Positions 27,801-37,610 of a stretch of DNA of 64,000 nucleotides are shown one piece after another. Source of the DNA: Cheilinus undulatus (Eukaryota > Chordata > Actinopteri > Labriformes > Labridae); contig NC_054871.1 in NCBI RefSeq assembly GCF_018320785.1, positions 16,674,339-16,738,338 of the forward strand, in the 5' to 3' direction. Position 1 is the first letter of the stretch. Every line of letters begins with the position of its first letter. The position numbers and the translations under genes are program-made. The notes beneath the pieces were generated by a model that worked only from the letters and a program-made list of their open reading frames with translations, ran no database searches and was not told the DNA's origin.

Positions 27801-30800
27801 GGCATTTGTAACATTTCTACAGATTGAATTCATAGACACAAGATGACCATAACAAGTTGGGTGTCCTATAGGGTTGGGTATTTATTTTTTAAGAGAAAAA
27901 AGTATGGTAAAAGGCGGTGGGTGAATAAAATCTGTCTTGTCATCATAAATGATTCAAATAAATATCTTAAAGATCTGCCAATAGAACATTAAAGTAAAGG
28001 TGTAGCTTCTTTATGTAAGGCACTCGAACATAACGCTTTTAGTGGCTTTAATTTGGAGCTGCAGAGGGTCATGTCATAGTGGCACAGTACCAAAATGAAG
28101 CACAGGAATCTGCCATTTAATTTGGTGCGGTAGGTATGTGTTGGTACAATACTCAGCCCTAGTGACATAAGATCAGTTTCCATTACCGTTTATTTGCAAC
28201 ATAAGTGGCATAAAGCCACATTTCTTAAATTTCGATGAAATAAAATTGCGCTTTGAATGCATTTCCATTGAAGGGAGTTTTGGGCATGAGCCTTGCAATT
28301 CTTGTAAAATCTCATGTGACTCTGCTGCAAGGAATGCTCAAATCCTGTTGTGTGTTGGTCACTTATGATTACATCTACAGCGGTTGCCTTGATAAGTTTG
28401 AACTAGGGCTGGGTGATATATCAAGTATACTTGATGTATCACGGCTTTTGCCACACACAATACATAAAATGACTATATCGCGAACATCCAGTAAAAATTA
28501 TGTGGAAGTTTTAAGCTGTCAACGTGCATTTCTCGCTGAGGTTTCGCTTCTCCCCTTGTCCCTGAATGCATCTCTCACAACAGAGAGCTCACTCCCCCAC
28601 CCATCCAGAAAACTCTCCTCTGCACATACGCGTTGTTTTTATCAGCAGAGGAGAAAAGCATGGGAGAGTAAAAGAAGTAAACAGAGCAGCGAGGCAAGTT
28701 AGCGGCGAGTTAGCTGCGTTCAGAGACGGCCGACCAGAGACAGCGCTGGATCCGTCATCTTGCTGTGATTCAGCTTTAAAAAGGAAGAGGTCGAATGCGG
28801 TAATCGTTAAAATATGCCGCAAGATGGTGCCAAGATAACAGCAGCAGTAACACAACACATCACTTAAGACATGACCCCAGCGTGGTTGAAAGCCAGGATT
28901 TAAAAATCTTGAAGGATTTAAAAAATTTGAAGATGAGGATCTATTTCCATTTGTTGTAATGAATTAAAATGCTTTCAGGATTTCTAAAAGAAAAGTAGGA
29001 AAATAAATCAATATAGAGTAAATGTACTAAAATCTTTTACATTTCATGGTACATCAACTTGTATGTCTCAACATAATGACAAGGTGCTTTTGGAGGAAGA
29101 CTGATCCTTATGTCCAGCTTTAAGGACCGATGGACTGTGTTGTGAGGAGGACATGACGTGACAGTGGTTTTTTATCATATAGCCTAACGGAAGCCGTCAT
29201 TTTTAACGACTCTGTGATGGCACAGGTCCTTACAAAAAAACAAAGTATTGACAGGGTAATTATAGTGACATGAGTAAAAATCAGCGGTAGCTTCAGCAGA
29301 CTTCTTTCATGTTAGCCGCTAAGCTATCACTATGATTATCACGCTCAGGTTCGTTGTGTTGTCCAAGTACTTCACTCTGGTGTGGCATATCTTACAAATG
29401 ATTTGACTCCCGTATAAATCTGTACCGTCTTTAATGTTTTGGAAGCCAAAACAAGCCCACATACTCGCTACGAATGCAGCAGAAGCTGCACTGCTGGGCA
29501 TGCATGAGCAACTGGCTTGCTCAGACCAGAAGTCTTGATGAGCTTGTTGTCTAAGCAGAGAAGAGGAAAGAGTCAACTGCTTGCTGCCAGCTGGTGGTGT
29601 CTGCCGCAACTAGCAGTCAGGAGGTGAAATTACACCACAAACTACCACACCAACAAAGTAAATTATTACTTTAAAAAATATCAATACTGCATTTTAAAAT
29701 ATCGATACAGTATTGCACCGTGTAATATCGCGATATATCAGTGTATCGATATTTTCTAACAACCCTATTTGAGAGGTTTTGGAAACGCAGCTATAGATGG
29801 TGAGAACACACGATCCTTAGAGTACAATTAACAACTCAAGCAATTGCACTGAACAGTCAAGATTTAAATCATCACATCCTATATCAAATTTTTCTGTTCC
29901 AATAATTTTCTATAAACAAAAACATTCAAAAAGTTATTTCATTCTGAACATTTCTTTTATTTGGATACATGTTTAAGACTATTCAGTGCACGTACGCAGG
30001 CAGTCAGAAATATAATTGGACTGATAATACAATTGATGAATTGGCCACACTGGATTTCTGCAACATTAAATGTTGTATGGTGAATTTCAGCAAGACCAGA
30101 CATTTGCGGTATTTTTCATCATATCCCAAATTAATCAATAAACAAATATAAACAAGCAGATAATTGGCAGATTTATCAATTACTCGCTGGTTAAATAATT
30201 TATACTTTAGCGCTAAAAATAAAATGCCTTTAGCAGTTCATGGTTGTTTTTCTATCAGATTGGCCTCATCAGTGCGAACTGAAATTTCTAGGGGCCCAAG
30301 GAATGATCGTAAAAATGTTATTTTTTGTGACCAGAAGTGCTTAACTCAAATATACTGAATGTACAGTGATATAACACTGTAAAAGCAGTGAAGCTGTTCA
30401 ATTTAAAAGCTGGAGAAAGCAAATGTTGGGCTTTTTACCACTAAAAATACACAAGGGATTAATTTAACAACTCGCGTCATCGAGATCCACTAATGAAATC
30501 CCTGATTTGTTTTACCATTACAGATAAAGAGTAGAAAAAAAAACAACTTTGGCTAAAAATAAATGAATGTGTCAACAAACCTGAAAAGCAACTAAAATTT
30601 CTGCAAATGGTTTGAAGTCATGAGGCCACGAGGAAGTCTGTGGCTGAGAAAATACTGAAGAACCACACTGAGATGGACACTAACTGAAGTGAACCGTGTA
30701 AAACAGCCTGAAAATATGAGACACAAGGGAGATATTACTAAGAGAACAATGGTTACATTTCTCAGTGCTGCAAGAGTCAGATGGACTTCAGCCCCACAGC

Positions 30801-33800
30801 AGCATATTTATTCAGCAATCTGCTATTAAAAGTCAACACACATACAACACAAATCCAGACAACACAAAGTCACTGAAATTGAAAGACTGCATGCTCTCTC
30901 TCCCTCTCTCCTTTCATACACAGCTCCAATTGAGAGGAAATACACATTTTGGCAGACGCACTGGCTCCCACACGAAAACAATGAACTCCCAGCTGACATG
31001 TAAATAACACCCCTCATGACCAACTTTCATCTAAACGATTAACGAAAAGTCAGAAACTTTGCCTGGGAGGATAAACACACCGACACGGTCACAACAGCAG
31101 CTGTGTTTTGATGGAGCTACAGGTTTCAGCTAAAGCCTTCATCACATCAAAGAAGATAACAGCAAAAAGATTAAACAGTTGCTTGTATTGGAGAACAGTC
31201 AATTCCAAAAAGCAGCAGCCGAGGCACATGTAGACGCAGCTTCCAAGGAAAACATTAGAGCATCGGAAATAAGGTGTGTAAGGGAGAGCTGCATGAACAC
31301 TCATCCTGGTATCCTGAACGCAGCATTAGTGCATGCAGATCTTATGACTAAAACAAAGAAAAGATCCCAGACTGTACACACAAAGACGCCACAGCACAAT
31401 GTTGACAATTTTAACAGGAACAGCCTGGAGCAGCAAGAATTCATTCATGTACTGTCAACTTTTAAATCATCCCCAACTATTTTGATAAATAAATTACCAG
31501 TTTGAGTTTTTAACTAAAAAACGACTTCAGCTTTTTTAAAGCTCCTGTAAAAACCTTTCAGTCGGAGTAGTTTTGGAGCCCCTAGTGGACAAAATTGTGC
31601 CTTGTCATGTACATGAATGAAAAACGTTTTCTGGCAAAACAAACAAAAATTTTTTTCTTTCTTTTATGAGTCAAACATGAACGTGACAGGCAATCTTGCC
31701 ACAGAAAACATCAATAAAGACCTTCTGGGTAATCACCTCCTCTGACACCCACCCTTTGGCAGCTTTTCAAGCATTACTATTTTTTTTAGTCCTTTAGCGA
31801 TATCAATTTCAGTCTGTTTCATAACCAGCAAGAATCTCTTCATAGGAACTTATATGTGAATAATTCTCTAGTCCTTTACTCTATCACATTTATGTCATTT
31901 CAAACATTTTTAACCATGGATACCATTTTCCCTGTCTGTATTATTGCTGAATCCTAAACACTGACCCAAACTGAGTCGAGTGAGGCCTGCAGGTCTTTAG
32001 ATGTTACTCTTTTAATGAACTCCTGGATGAGTCATTGATGCACACTCAAAGTAATTTTGGTAGGCCAGGCACTCTAGGAAGGTTCACCACTGTTCCAAGT
32101 TTTCTCCATTTGTGGATAGTGGTTCTCACCATGGTCAGTGACTTTATCGTCTGTTCTTAAATTTATTTTCATTGCGGTATGATGTGTCGCTTTTTGAGAT
32201 CTTTTAGCCTACTCGCTTTGTCAGACAGCCTCCATTTAAGTGATTTCTTGATTTAACAGGACCGGCAGTAATCAGGCCTGGGTGTGGCTTGTGAAATTGA
32301 ACTCAGATTTTCCCCCAAAAAATGTGGTTAATCATAGTTAAGTCATGATTTAACAAGGGGGTGCACTTACTTTTTTACACGAGGCCTGATAACTTCCCCT
32401 TTATGAATGAAATAATAGTTTAAAACTGCATTTTGTATTTATTTGGTTATCTTTATTAAAATTTGTTTGATGATTTGAAATATTTTAGTGTGACAAATAT
32501 GCAAAACAGTAAGAACTTAGCACTGTAGGTCTACCGGTCATGCCCAGAACACCACAAACTTACACCACTAACTTCATACAGATGCCGCAAAATTAACAGT
32601 TGATATATCTGCTGTAAATATTGGCAGAAAATTTCTATCAGCTGATACCAAAAATTAATTTTTGAAGTTAATATCTGCAAGTAATGATATGGTGAAAGTT
32701 AAGACTGGATGTAATGCTGGCATGCTTCTACCAAATGCAATTTCCGCACCTTGCTTTTTACAACTTATGGTCAAGGAACTGCAACAAGATTCACTTCACT
32801 AATATACATGCATGGAAGGCATATGTGATCAAAAAATATCATGATTAAGCCTTTTTAGCTTCCATATGGAAAAGCTGAGGAATTCTTTTTTAAATAAGCA
32901 GAGACACAAACGATGGCTTACAACCTGAATGAAAGGAGCAATATACAGCACAGCAGTATTTTAGATGACAGCAACCAGAATTAATTAGATGAGAATATCA
33001 CAGGAACAATACTGCTATTGAGTCTAGTGGGTTTTGTAATGTCACACAATCCTTCTTGTAGTTTGCTTGATGATCCCAAAAAATGTTAGGCAAATCCAAT
33101 TACTTAAGGTTAAAGCCAAGCGTTTAAGTGGTTTTTATTTAATGTCTCTATCTGCTTTAGGAGCTGAGGGAAGATTTTAGTATATGTTTAAATGTGTGCT
33201 TTTCTTTAGATAACCCTTAGGTTTTGGAAGGTTGTTTTCATATAATGTTATAATACAAGGTTTTAAGAGGGTTTTTTTTTTTGTCTTGGGGCTTGCAAAG
33301 CTGCTGCATCAAACTTGATTACTTTTAGCTACAAGTTACAACAACCCTGCAACTTAAGACCTATTTGATGCACAAACAACCCAATGAAACACTTGTATGA
33401 TAAATAGTTAACATTCACGGAGGAAGTACAACCACACGACTCCCAAGTTGAGGCAGAGGACTTCCTCTGGATGAACACTCACAGATCCAGTTAAACTTCA
33501 AAGGGGCCAGCACTGAATGGGGACTAGCTCCAAGAAAGTGGCTGAGCCACTTTTCCTGGGTGTGTGTGGCCTAACCATCTGAAATATAGTCCTGGATGCC
33601 CTCAGGCATTTAAAGAGTAACCCACTTTGAAGCTATATCTCCCTTACTGTTAGCAGAGATGTAATTTGGTTTACCACTTTTCTGTTCCCTGCAACATAAA
33701 TGATGTAACTTTTAAACAAAAGGCTTAAATCTTAATTGTGTAAATCCATGCATGCAGTAGAATAAAAAAAGATTCAAGATGTACTACTGCAAGGGCAAAT

Positions 33801-34579
33801 ATTTTAACAAAATGAGGTCTTAAAATTATGTTTGATATTCTTTGATTTTCCATGTTCAGCAGCAGCATGGGTGGTCATCATGACTGGATTCAAGTTCAAC
33901 GTCTGCCACAGAGCTTTGCCAACATGCTATCTGAAATCTAGTCTTTAACCATGAATATGATGGGCATTAAACATTAACAGACTGTTTGCAAACAGTGCAA
34001 ATATATAACAGAACTTGTATGGTCCTTTTGGTAAAATAAGCATTGCCTGTGAGGTTTCAGGCCGCTGGCAGTGGAGACACCACCCCTCCTCTCCTGCCCA
34101 ACCTGGAGAGGACAAATCTTTTCCCCGGCGCCTTGTAGCGGCTCCTTAGCCTTTAGCCAACGGCCGACACTCTCCTGATAGGTACACTAGCTTAGCCTAG
34201 CTACGCAAAATCCCGAGTCAAATTGTTCTACTTGTTGTTTGAAAGAGTGCATGTGCGTTTTTAACACAGCAGAGCAGAATAAACACCAGGTGTAACTCTC
34301 TTTGTGTGCCCGGTTGTGGCTACAGCTATGCAGCGGTGCTGAATGGTGTGTAGACTGAAGCTAGCTAGCGGTAAATACCGATGTATGAGTGCCCAGCTAG
34401 CATAGCTCCAGAGCCAAACAACTACGAGTTCATTAGCAGCAGGAGCATTTTTTTTTCTTCTGGCTAGCAGAACAGAGGATTCATTCCTGCCCTGCCAGCG
34501 CAAAGTCTGCTGGCATTTTCTCTGTGAAAAGTTCAGATTCCACAAGGAGACACAAAAGCCACAGTACCTGGTTCTCCAT
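5199..34579 (-). CDS. mllt1: mllt1 (ENL), YEATS-domain transcription elongation factor, complete, 12 coding exons
   Basis: ENL reads acylated lysines on histone H3 through its YEATS domain and recruits elongation complexes (SEC, DOT1L) in the nucleus; this is family knowledge. The joined exons are 34568-34579, 21996-22176, 19583-19665, 17835-17978, 14941-15066, 10555-11202, 9412-9502, 8898-9009, 8283-8382, 7562-7630, 7039-7110 and 5199-5327. They total 1767 nt in one unbroken frame (588 codons plus stop), close to human ENL at about 559. All introns are GT-AG. YEATS spans about residues 1-140. The acyl-lysine aromatic cage and contact residues F28, H56, S58, F59 and Y78 are all present at the human numbering. 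A disordered Ser/Lys/acidic linker follows, then the AHD helix region ending [13 protein letters not shown]. The AF9-type end differs (CSLD instead of FSLD), which favours ENL over MLLT3. The paralogue (mllt1a or mllt1b) cannot be decided. Confidence 0.96.
5453..6300 (+). repeat. GTGTCAAACTCAAGG-type element with internal degenerate tandem units
   Basis: It starts CAGGAGTGTCAAACTCAAGG followed by GGGCCAAATCCGGCCCG, a well-known teleost repeat end. The interior (5690-6260) is a run of degenerate units of roughly 50-60 bases built around CATATTTTGACnTTT. An inverted relative lies at 45655-46344. Confidence 0.6.
7039..7110 (-). CDS. mllt1: mllt1 exon 11, start of AHD
   Basis: 24 codons: [20 protein letters not shown] then VLQQ. 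It begins the C-terminal ANC1-homology domain, which folds on binding AF4, DOT1L, BCOR or CBX8 partners. Phase 0 at both ends. Confidence 0.96.
7562..7630 (-). CDS. mllt1: mllt1 exon 10
   Basis: 23 codons: [20 protein letters not shown] then YDK. It matches human ENL [20 protein letters not shown]. Phase 0 at both ends. Confidence 0.94.
8283..8382 (-). CDS. mllt1: mllt1 exon 9
   Basis: 33 codons: [18 protein letters not shown], then [15 protein letters not shown]. It corresponds to the ENL RLSFSDSESD...PPPPQK segment before the AHD. The donor is AAA|GTGAGT in phase 0. Confidence 0.93.
8898..9009 (-). CDS. mllt1: mllt1 exon 8, acidic [16 protein letters not shown] segment
   Basis: 36 full codons plus split ends encode (G)[18 protein letters not shown] then [18 protein letters not shown](R). 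The PLRSMVE(D/E)xQSEESDD motif is shared by ENL and AF9 orthologues. The phases agree with both neighbours. Confidence 0.94.
9090..9376 (-). repeat. CCCAACCATTTTTCC-type repeat, copy in mllt1 intron
   Basis: In reverse it reads CAGTGTTTCCCAACCATTTT followed by GGAGCCCCCC and aligns nearly end to end with 44120-44452. A non-coding teleost repeat sitting between mllt1 exons 7 and 8. Confidence 0.65.
9412..9502 (-). CDS. mllt1: mllt1 exon 7, serine-rich acidic segment
   Basis: 30 codons: [20 protein letters not shown] followed by [10 protein letters not shown]. This matches the ENL/AF9 Ser-Asp tract. The acceptor is CTGCAGCAG, a NAGNAG tandem, so isoforms with or without the first Gln are possible. 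It ends one base into a Gly codon. Confidence 0.94.
10555..11202 (-). CDS. mllt1: mllt1 exon 6, disordered linker with poly-Gly and Ser runs
   Basis: 216 codons, the largest exon. It opens [19 protein letters not shown] and contains [15 protein letters not shown], which matches the ENL linker. It goes on with [26 protein letters not shown], an 11-glycine run and [12 protein letters not shown] (nuclear-localisation-like), and ends [12 protein letters not shown]. It is low-complexity and predicted unstructured. The opposite strand is open for 155 codons only because this exon is GC-rich and repetitive. Confidence 0.95.
14330..14510 (+). mobile_element. tRNA-derived SINE
   Basis: The tRNA-like head has pol III A box TGGTCGAGTGG (14340-14350) and a perfect B box GGTTCGAATCC (14384-14394). 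It is followed by the teleost SINE body (CCCCACTCTCGTCCCTGTTTCC) and an A-rich tail AAATAAATCTTAAAAAACAAAAA. It is not a functional tRNA, since the acceptor stem does not pair. Plus strand, in mllt1 intron 5. Confidence 0.8.
14941..15066 (-). CDS. mllt1: mllt1 exon 5, post-YEATS linker
   Basis: 42 codons opening [20 protein letters not shown] and ending [10 protein letters not shown]. The [20 protein letters not shown] stretch is an ENL signature directly after YEATS. Both ends are phase 0. Confidence 0.95.
15892..16580. mobile_element. TTAA-target MITE (A) with 23-base terminal inverted repeats
   Basis: Left end TTAAAGACCCTGTAAAGTGA is repeated as an exact inverse at the right end (23 matching bases including TTAA). 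The interior is 640 bases without an ORF. TTAA duplication points to the piggyBac or Kolobok type. Confidence 0.75.
16577..16689. mobile_element. TTAA-target mini-MITE (B), 113 bases
   Basis: Ends TTAACTCATTGAGTGCCA and, inverted, TTAACGCATTGAGTGCCA (17 of 18 identical). The interior carries two GTCAATGGCACTCA copies. It shares the TTAA at 16577-16580 with element A. Confidence 0.75.
16778..17281 (+). mobile_element. Tc1-like transposon remnant
   Basis: Ends AATATGGACAAAAGTAT and inverted TACTTTTGTCCATATAGTGTA. The interior retains [10 protein letters not shown] (about 17089-17118), the Tc1/mariner DDE-domain signature PIEHLWDEL. No intact ORF; most of the transposase is deleted. Confidence 0.8.
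17835..17978 (-). CDS. mllt1: mllt1 exon 4, C-terminal YEATS
   Basis: 48 codons: [18 protein letters not shown], then [17 protein letters not shown] and [13 protein letters not shown]. These are the last beta strands and the closing helix of the YEATS fold. Both ends are phase 0. The acceptor reads CCAG|GAGGAG, so minor slippage by one codon is possible. Confidence 0.95.
19583..19665 (-). CDS. mllt1: mllt1 exon 3, YEATS domain
   Basis: It encodes (V)[16 protein letters not shown] followed by [11 protein letters not shown]. The Tyr of ESGYAGF is Y78 of the reader pocket. The acceptor is CTGCAG|TATGT; a downstream AG in TATGTAAG would break the frame, so the first AG is used. It starts by completing a split Val codon. 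Confidence 0.95.
19966..20388 (+). mobile_element. Possible LINE ORF2 C-terminal remnant and 3' end
   Basis: The decayed 140-codon frame contains [20 protein letters not shown] then FKGWL, which resembles the LWNSLPxEI+...xxFKxxLK pattern at the C terminus of many non-LTR retrotransposon proteins. After the stop, the sequence near 20500-20550 (GTAGGGAGATGGAAACCAGC) looks like a LINE 3' UTR. The family is not identified. Confidence 0.4.
20816..21330. repeat. hAT-like dispersed repeat
   Basis: GGGCCGAACGTTTTGGGAAA then ATAATCTAACTGCG resembles the start of the element at 23660 (GGGCTGAACGATTTTGGAAA then ATAATCTGATTGCA). Later blocks ATTAAACTACGTTAAGCTGA and GGTCAAAGAAATAT also match it. A second partial start is at 20992. 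Confidence 0.5.
21996..22176 (-). CDS. mllt1: mllt1 exon 2, first half of YEATS domain
   Basis: It encodes residues 5-64 and carries [14 protein letters not shown] and [11 protein letters not shown]28, H56, S58 and F59 of the acyl-lysine pocket are here. Residue 54 is Arg in VVFRLHDSF, where I recall Trp in mammals. The acceptor is TTTTCAG and the donor GAGAG|GTAAG; the exon ends one base into a codon (phase 1). Confidence 0.96.
23360..23590. repeat. Dispersed repeat, copy 2 of the same family
   Basis: Diverged relative of 3985-4225 in the same orientation, inside mllt1 intron 1. Confidence 0.5.
23660..24330. repeat. hAT-like dispersed repeat, second copy
   Basis: Starts CTAGGGCTGAACGATTTTGG and continues in parallel with 20816-21330 (TGTATGATGTGTGAGGCATC, GGCTTAAACTGATATTTT). 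Boundaries are approximate. Confidence 0.5.
24524..25226. mobile_element. hAT-like MITE with (GA)n inside
   Basis: Starts TAGGGATGGGTACC and ends GTACCCATCCCTA, an inverted pair. The interior has repeated GGTACC-like blocks near the end and a (GA)n tract at 24785-24817. The 8-base flanks ACACAAGC and TTGCAAGC share CAAGC, compatible with an aged hAT target duplication. Confidence 0.6.
24785..24817. repeat. (GA)n microsatellite
   Basis: About 16 uninterrupted GA units within the MITE at 24524-25226. Confidence 0.9.
26578..26800 (+). mobile_element. tRNA-derived SINE
   Basis: A box-like TTAGCTCAGTCAG and a degenerate B box GGGTAGAATCCCAG, then CCCCATATTTCCTGTCTC, CAGCTGTCCAATCAA and an A-rich tail. 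In mllt1 intron 1. An inverted head fragment of the same family is at 57675-57727. Confidence 0.75.
27875..28163. repeat. Short MITE-like repeat
   Basis: Ends ATAGGGTTGGGTATTT and AATACTCAGCCCTAG form an imperfect inverted pair. 290 bases, non-coding, in mllt1 intron 1. Confidence 0.4.
28385..29762. mobile_element. hAT-like non-autonomous element, about 1.4 kb
   Basis: Left end AGGGCTGGGTGATATATCAA and right end ATCGATATTTTCTAACAACCCT are the typical ends of the GGGCTGGGCGATAT family in fish. The interior (28540-28850, 29300-29620) is unusually GC-rich with short unrelated ORFs. No transposase recognised. Confidence 0.55.
31970..32395. repeat. DNA-transposon-like repeat, unclassified
   Basis: Contains AGGAAGGTTCACCACTGTTC, TTCTCCATTTGTGGATAGTGG and the end AAGGGGGTGCACTTACTTTT, phrases I associate with abundant fish repeats. 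No intact frame. Confidence 0.4.
34568..34579 (-). CDS. mllt1: mllt1 coding exon 1 (MENQ)
   Basis: The start codon lies at 34577-34579 and only four codons (M-E-N-Q) precede a GTACTG donor. Mammalian ENL likewise starts with a four-residue exon (MDNQ) before CTVQV. The start is chosen by that match and because exon 2 opens directly with CTVQV after its acceptor. The exon is too short for ORF finders. Confidence 0.88.
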
Positions 34580-34930
34580 GTTTCTCTGGCCTCAGTGATT
34601 GTTGTATTTATTTACAGCGGCGTTTGTGGAGCGTCTCCCCAGCCTCTGCTCCTCATTGTGTGTCAATCCAGCCCAGAAGCGGAAGGCAGACGGCTCCCCT
34701 CCCCTTCCAGACGACTGCTGGCAGGCAACCAAAACAGAAAGCTCTCTCAGCCAATCAGGAGGCCGAAAATTTAAGCACTCTTGAAAGGAGCCAATCAGAA
34801 CGTCTGAAAGGCGGGGCAGCCTCTGAGCTGCAAATACAATTAAAGCATTTTGTGGTGGTTGTCTCGAGTGACAGCGGGCTTGTCCCAATGGCTTTCAGCT
34901 CTGTTTCAATTGTAAAATGCACATGATGCT
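34580..34930 (-). promoter_or_regulatory. Candidate mllt1 promoter / 5' UTR region with two CCAAT boxes
   Basis: The stretch upstream of the mllt1 start is richer in G+C than its surroundings. It has CCAATCAG at 34751-34758 and CCAATCAGA at 34791-34799, an exact 40-base spacing, both in the reverse orientation relative to the gene. Paired inverted CCAAT boxes suit NF-Y and are common in TATA-less housekeeping promoters. The transcription start itself is not visible. Confidence 0.5.
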
Positions 34931-35699
34931 AATTGATTAATCGGGATTCGATTGTTTAGGTTTCGCTATTTCTGTTAGTGTGCTAATGCAATATCAATAC
35001 CCCAACTACAGGACTTAAATCTCCCCCATTTTACTTGATATGCCCCTAAAACATGTTATTTAAACGAATTGTAACTCTTGGTGCCGTTTTTGTGAACACA
35101 GCCGTATTTTTGTCTGATCATTGCTTTTAAACTTAGGGAATTGCTTCTGCCACAAACAATTTTATCATCAAACTCAATGAAAACGGCACATTTTATAATC
35201 CCATTTATTTATTTGGCTGAGTCTCATTTTTCCATTTACTGTTTTTCTAAACAACAAAGAAGTGACTTTGAAAATCAGGGCTTTAGAATCAAAATATGGG
35301 GCTATAGGTTAGATAAAGACAAATATACATCTAGTTAATGTGGAAAAAAATACATGAAAATGGAATTGGAATTTAAAAAAAAACATACTGTGGAGTCATT
35401 CATGCAATTATTTCAAAATTTTGAAGAAAACCTCTAGTTTGGTTATCTTATTTAGCTCATGAAAATGAAAAGAAAATATTGAATCATAAGTAAAGGCAGG
35501 CAAACATTGCATTCCTTCTCCGTTTGATCAACATATCGGGAAATCTTCAAGTCCTTCAGCATGAATTTGCTGAAAAATCCAGATTAAGGTTTTGCATACT
35601 GCGTATTTAAATTAAAAAGTACTACACTTTATTATACATTTTTCAGATCCTGTCCAAATGCATCATTTGGAAGAAAGGTTTTATGCCTCCTGACTGACT

Positions 35700-35990
35700 T
35701 CTCTCTGCTACAGAGCTAGAGTGAGGGCCTTTTGCAGTCAGGTCTCCGTGGTGCTCCGACTTTGATGTGAGATTATCGGGCCTCAGCTACGTGACAGAAG
35801 GTCACCACTCTCTCACTGGCCTGGTGCCTCCTCTTCTCCCCCTGCTGCTCAAAAACCAATCCAGTCAGCCTCTTGGTCAAATCTGAGTAAAAGAAATCCC
35901 ACCTGGCTGTCAGACAGGAGGTAGGTCCCCCTTTTATTAAGACATCAAGCTTTAAATCCGTCCTTTCAAAAGGAATGGAGTGGGGGAAAT
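35700..35990. repeat. Unclassified repeat pair, copy 1
   Basis: Shares CAGAAGGTCACCAC, GTGCCTCCTCT, GTCA(A/G)TCTGAGT-like and GAAAGAAATCC.ACCTGGCTGTCA blocks in the same order with 39200-39425, roughly 70% similar by eye over about 220 bases. No protein match recognised. Confidence 0.5.
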
Positions 35991-37610
35991 ACAAAATAAA
36001 GACATGTGCCCCAGGTTTCACACTTACACACAATAACTATAAATCTGAAGTTTAAAACTTGTCAGAAATGCAGTTTCATTGAACTATTTATGCTGAGGAA
36101 AAGCAATATCTTCAAGAACAAAAAATCAGTCATTAAAATATCACAAAGATCACAACTCAAAAGGCGATTCTTATTTCCTGCAGATAATCAAAGGAAGCTA
36201 AAAGAAGAACACCTGTTGGGCAAACTTGGATGTATTTTCATGGTCAAATATGAGAGAAAATGTCAGCATATTGGGAGTCTTACACAAAAAGAAGTACTAA
36301 CAAAAGCTTGGTATTGGGTAAATTATTGTTTTCAGCATCAGTAGCAGATGTTAAAGCCGTTAGAGACAAAAAGGTACTCGCCTAAAAACCTCATAAAATA
36401 CTATTCATGAATATTTTGACTAACTTTTCTGCATTAAATCTTTTCATCGGACTTAGTCCTGATCAAAACTGCAAAATATAATAAGGCTGACAAGATTTAC
36501 CTTTAATTGCTATGATCAACAATGAGTTCACAACATGTTTTTTGAATTTTTTAAATTAGTTATTTTATTTTATATATTCATTTTAAATTGTGATTAATCA
36601 CATGCTTTAATGTTCTGCAGTTAACTCAGTATTGGATAGTTGTGGTCTGGACTGAAGATGATCAAATGATTTTATCCATAAAATGCAAAAATATTATTCT
36701 GTCATGTTTTTAAAGGCAGTGTTTGGGGGTTGATCGAAGTGGCATTCAAAGGGTTAAAATCCTTTAAATCTTTAATGAGGACTGAAGTTGATGGAGATTA
36801 ATTTAAGTGTCATAAACTTTTATTGAAACACATCTTATTTTCAGCAATAATCCAAAAACCCATTTTTAAAAAAATCCTAGGCTTCTTCTTGATGTAACAT
36901 TGTGCTCACTCCTGATTAGGCCTAAAAATGCATCCCTGCAGCTCTCTCTACCACCATTAAAAGCACAAAAACAGCAAGAGGCTTCCCAGCAGTCAAAGCT
37001 GATTTAAAATATGTGTTCTCAACAAGCATTCTGAGCAATGTAATAAAAAGAGCAAATATACACAACAAAACACATGCTTGTCTGATAAAGATCATTCTGA
37101 TTCCCATCTGCACGCGTCTGGTTTATGTCAGTCTGGAAACAGCAGAGATTCAACCACTGCGAGCACTCAGCATCTGGCAGCACAGCCTCCCCACCCTGCT
37201 GAACAACTCTGTAGTGAGTCAGACATATTTGATATTTGTAACAAATCATGGATATTGACTGTATAACAGCTGAAAACATGACACACACCTTTCTGGAAGC
37301 ACTTGCAGAAATGAGAGCAGAGGCCTGCAGGCAAACTGTATTCCCTGCAGAGATGTCGGTCTAGCCGAGCCTCACTGGTATTTACAATATTCTAACACTT
37401 CTAAATAGAGGCAACTGTGTGTGTCTTGACCTATACATGCACTGTATAGAGCTTAACAGCTTGTGCTGCTTACACTGACTTGCATGTTTCTCATAGTCAC
37501 TCTCAGTCAGGTTAAAGCTTGGCCGCTGCCGATGTTTTATTGGGCTTCATAAGAAAGACAGAAAATCTGAAGCTCATAGGCACTGTCATTGTGTGTCCTC
37601 TCAGACTTAG

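Larger units (their letters stand above)
22177..34567. other. mllt1 intron 1 (12.4 kb)
   Basis: Bounded by donor CAG|GTACTG and acceptor TTTTCAG. Filled with MITEs, one SINE, a (GA)n tract and diverged repeats. A GT/CA-rich patch lies at 25880-25990. Stretches such as 29763-31970 and 32400-34080 show nothing I recognise. Confidence 0.6.

Noticed and set aside
28253..28702. 149-codon plus frame
   Set aside because: Runs across the left end of a hAT-like element and has no recognisable domain.
31179..31505. 108-codon plus frame
   Set aside because: No domain, no conserved motif and no splice partners; likely chance in mllt1 intron 1.
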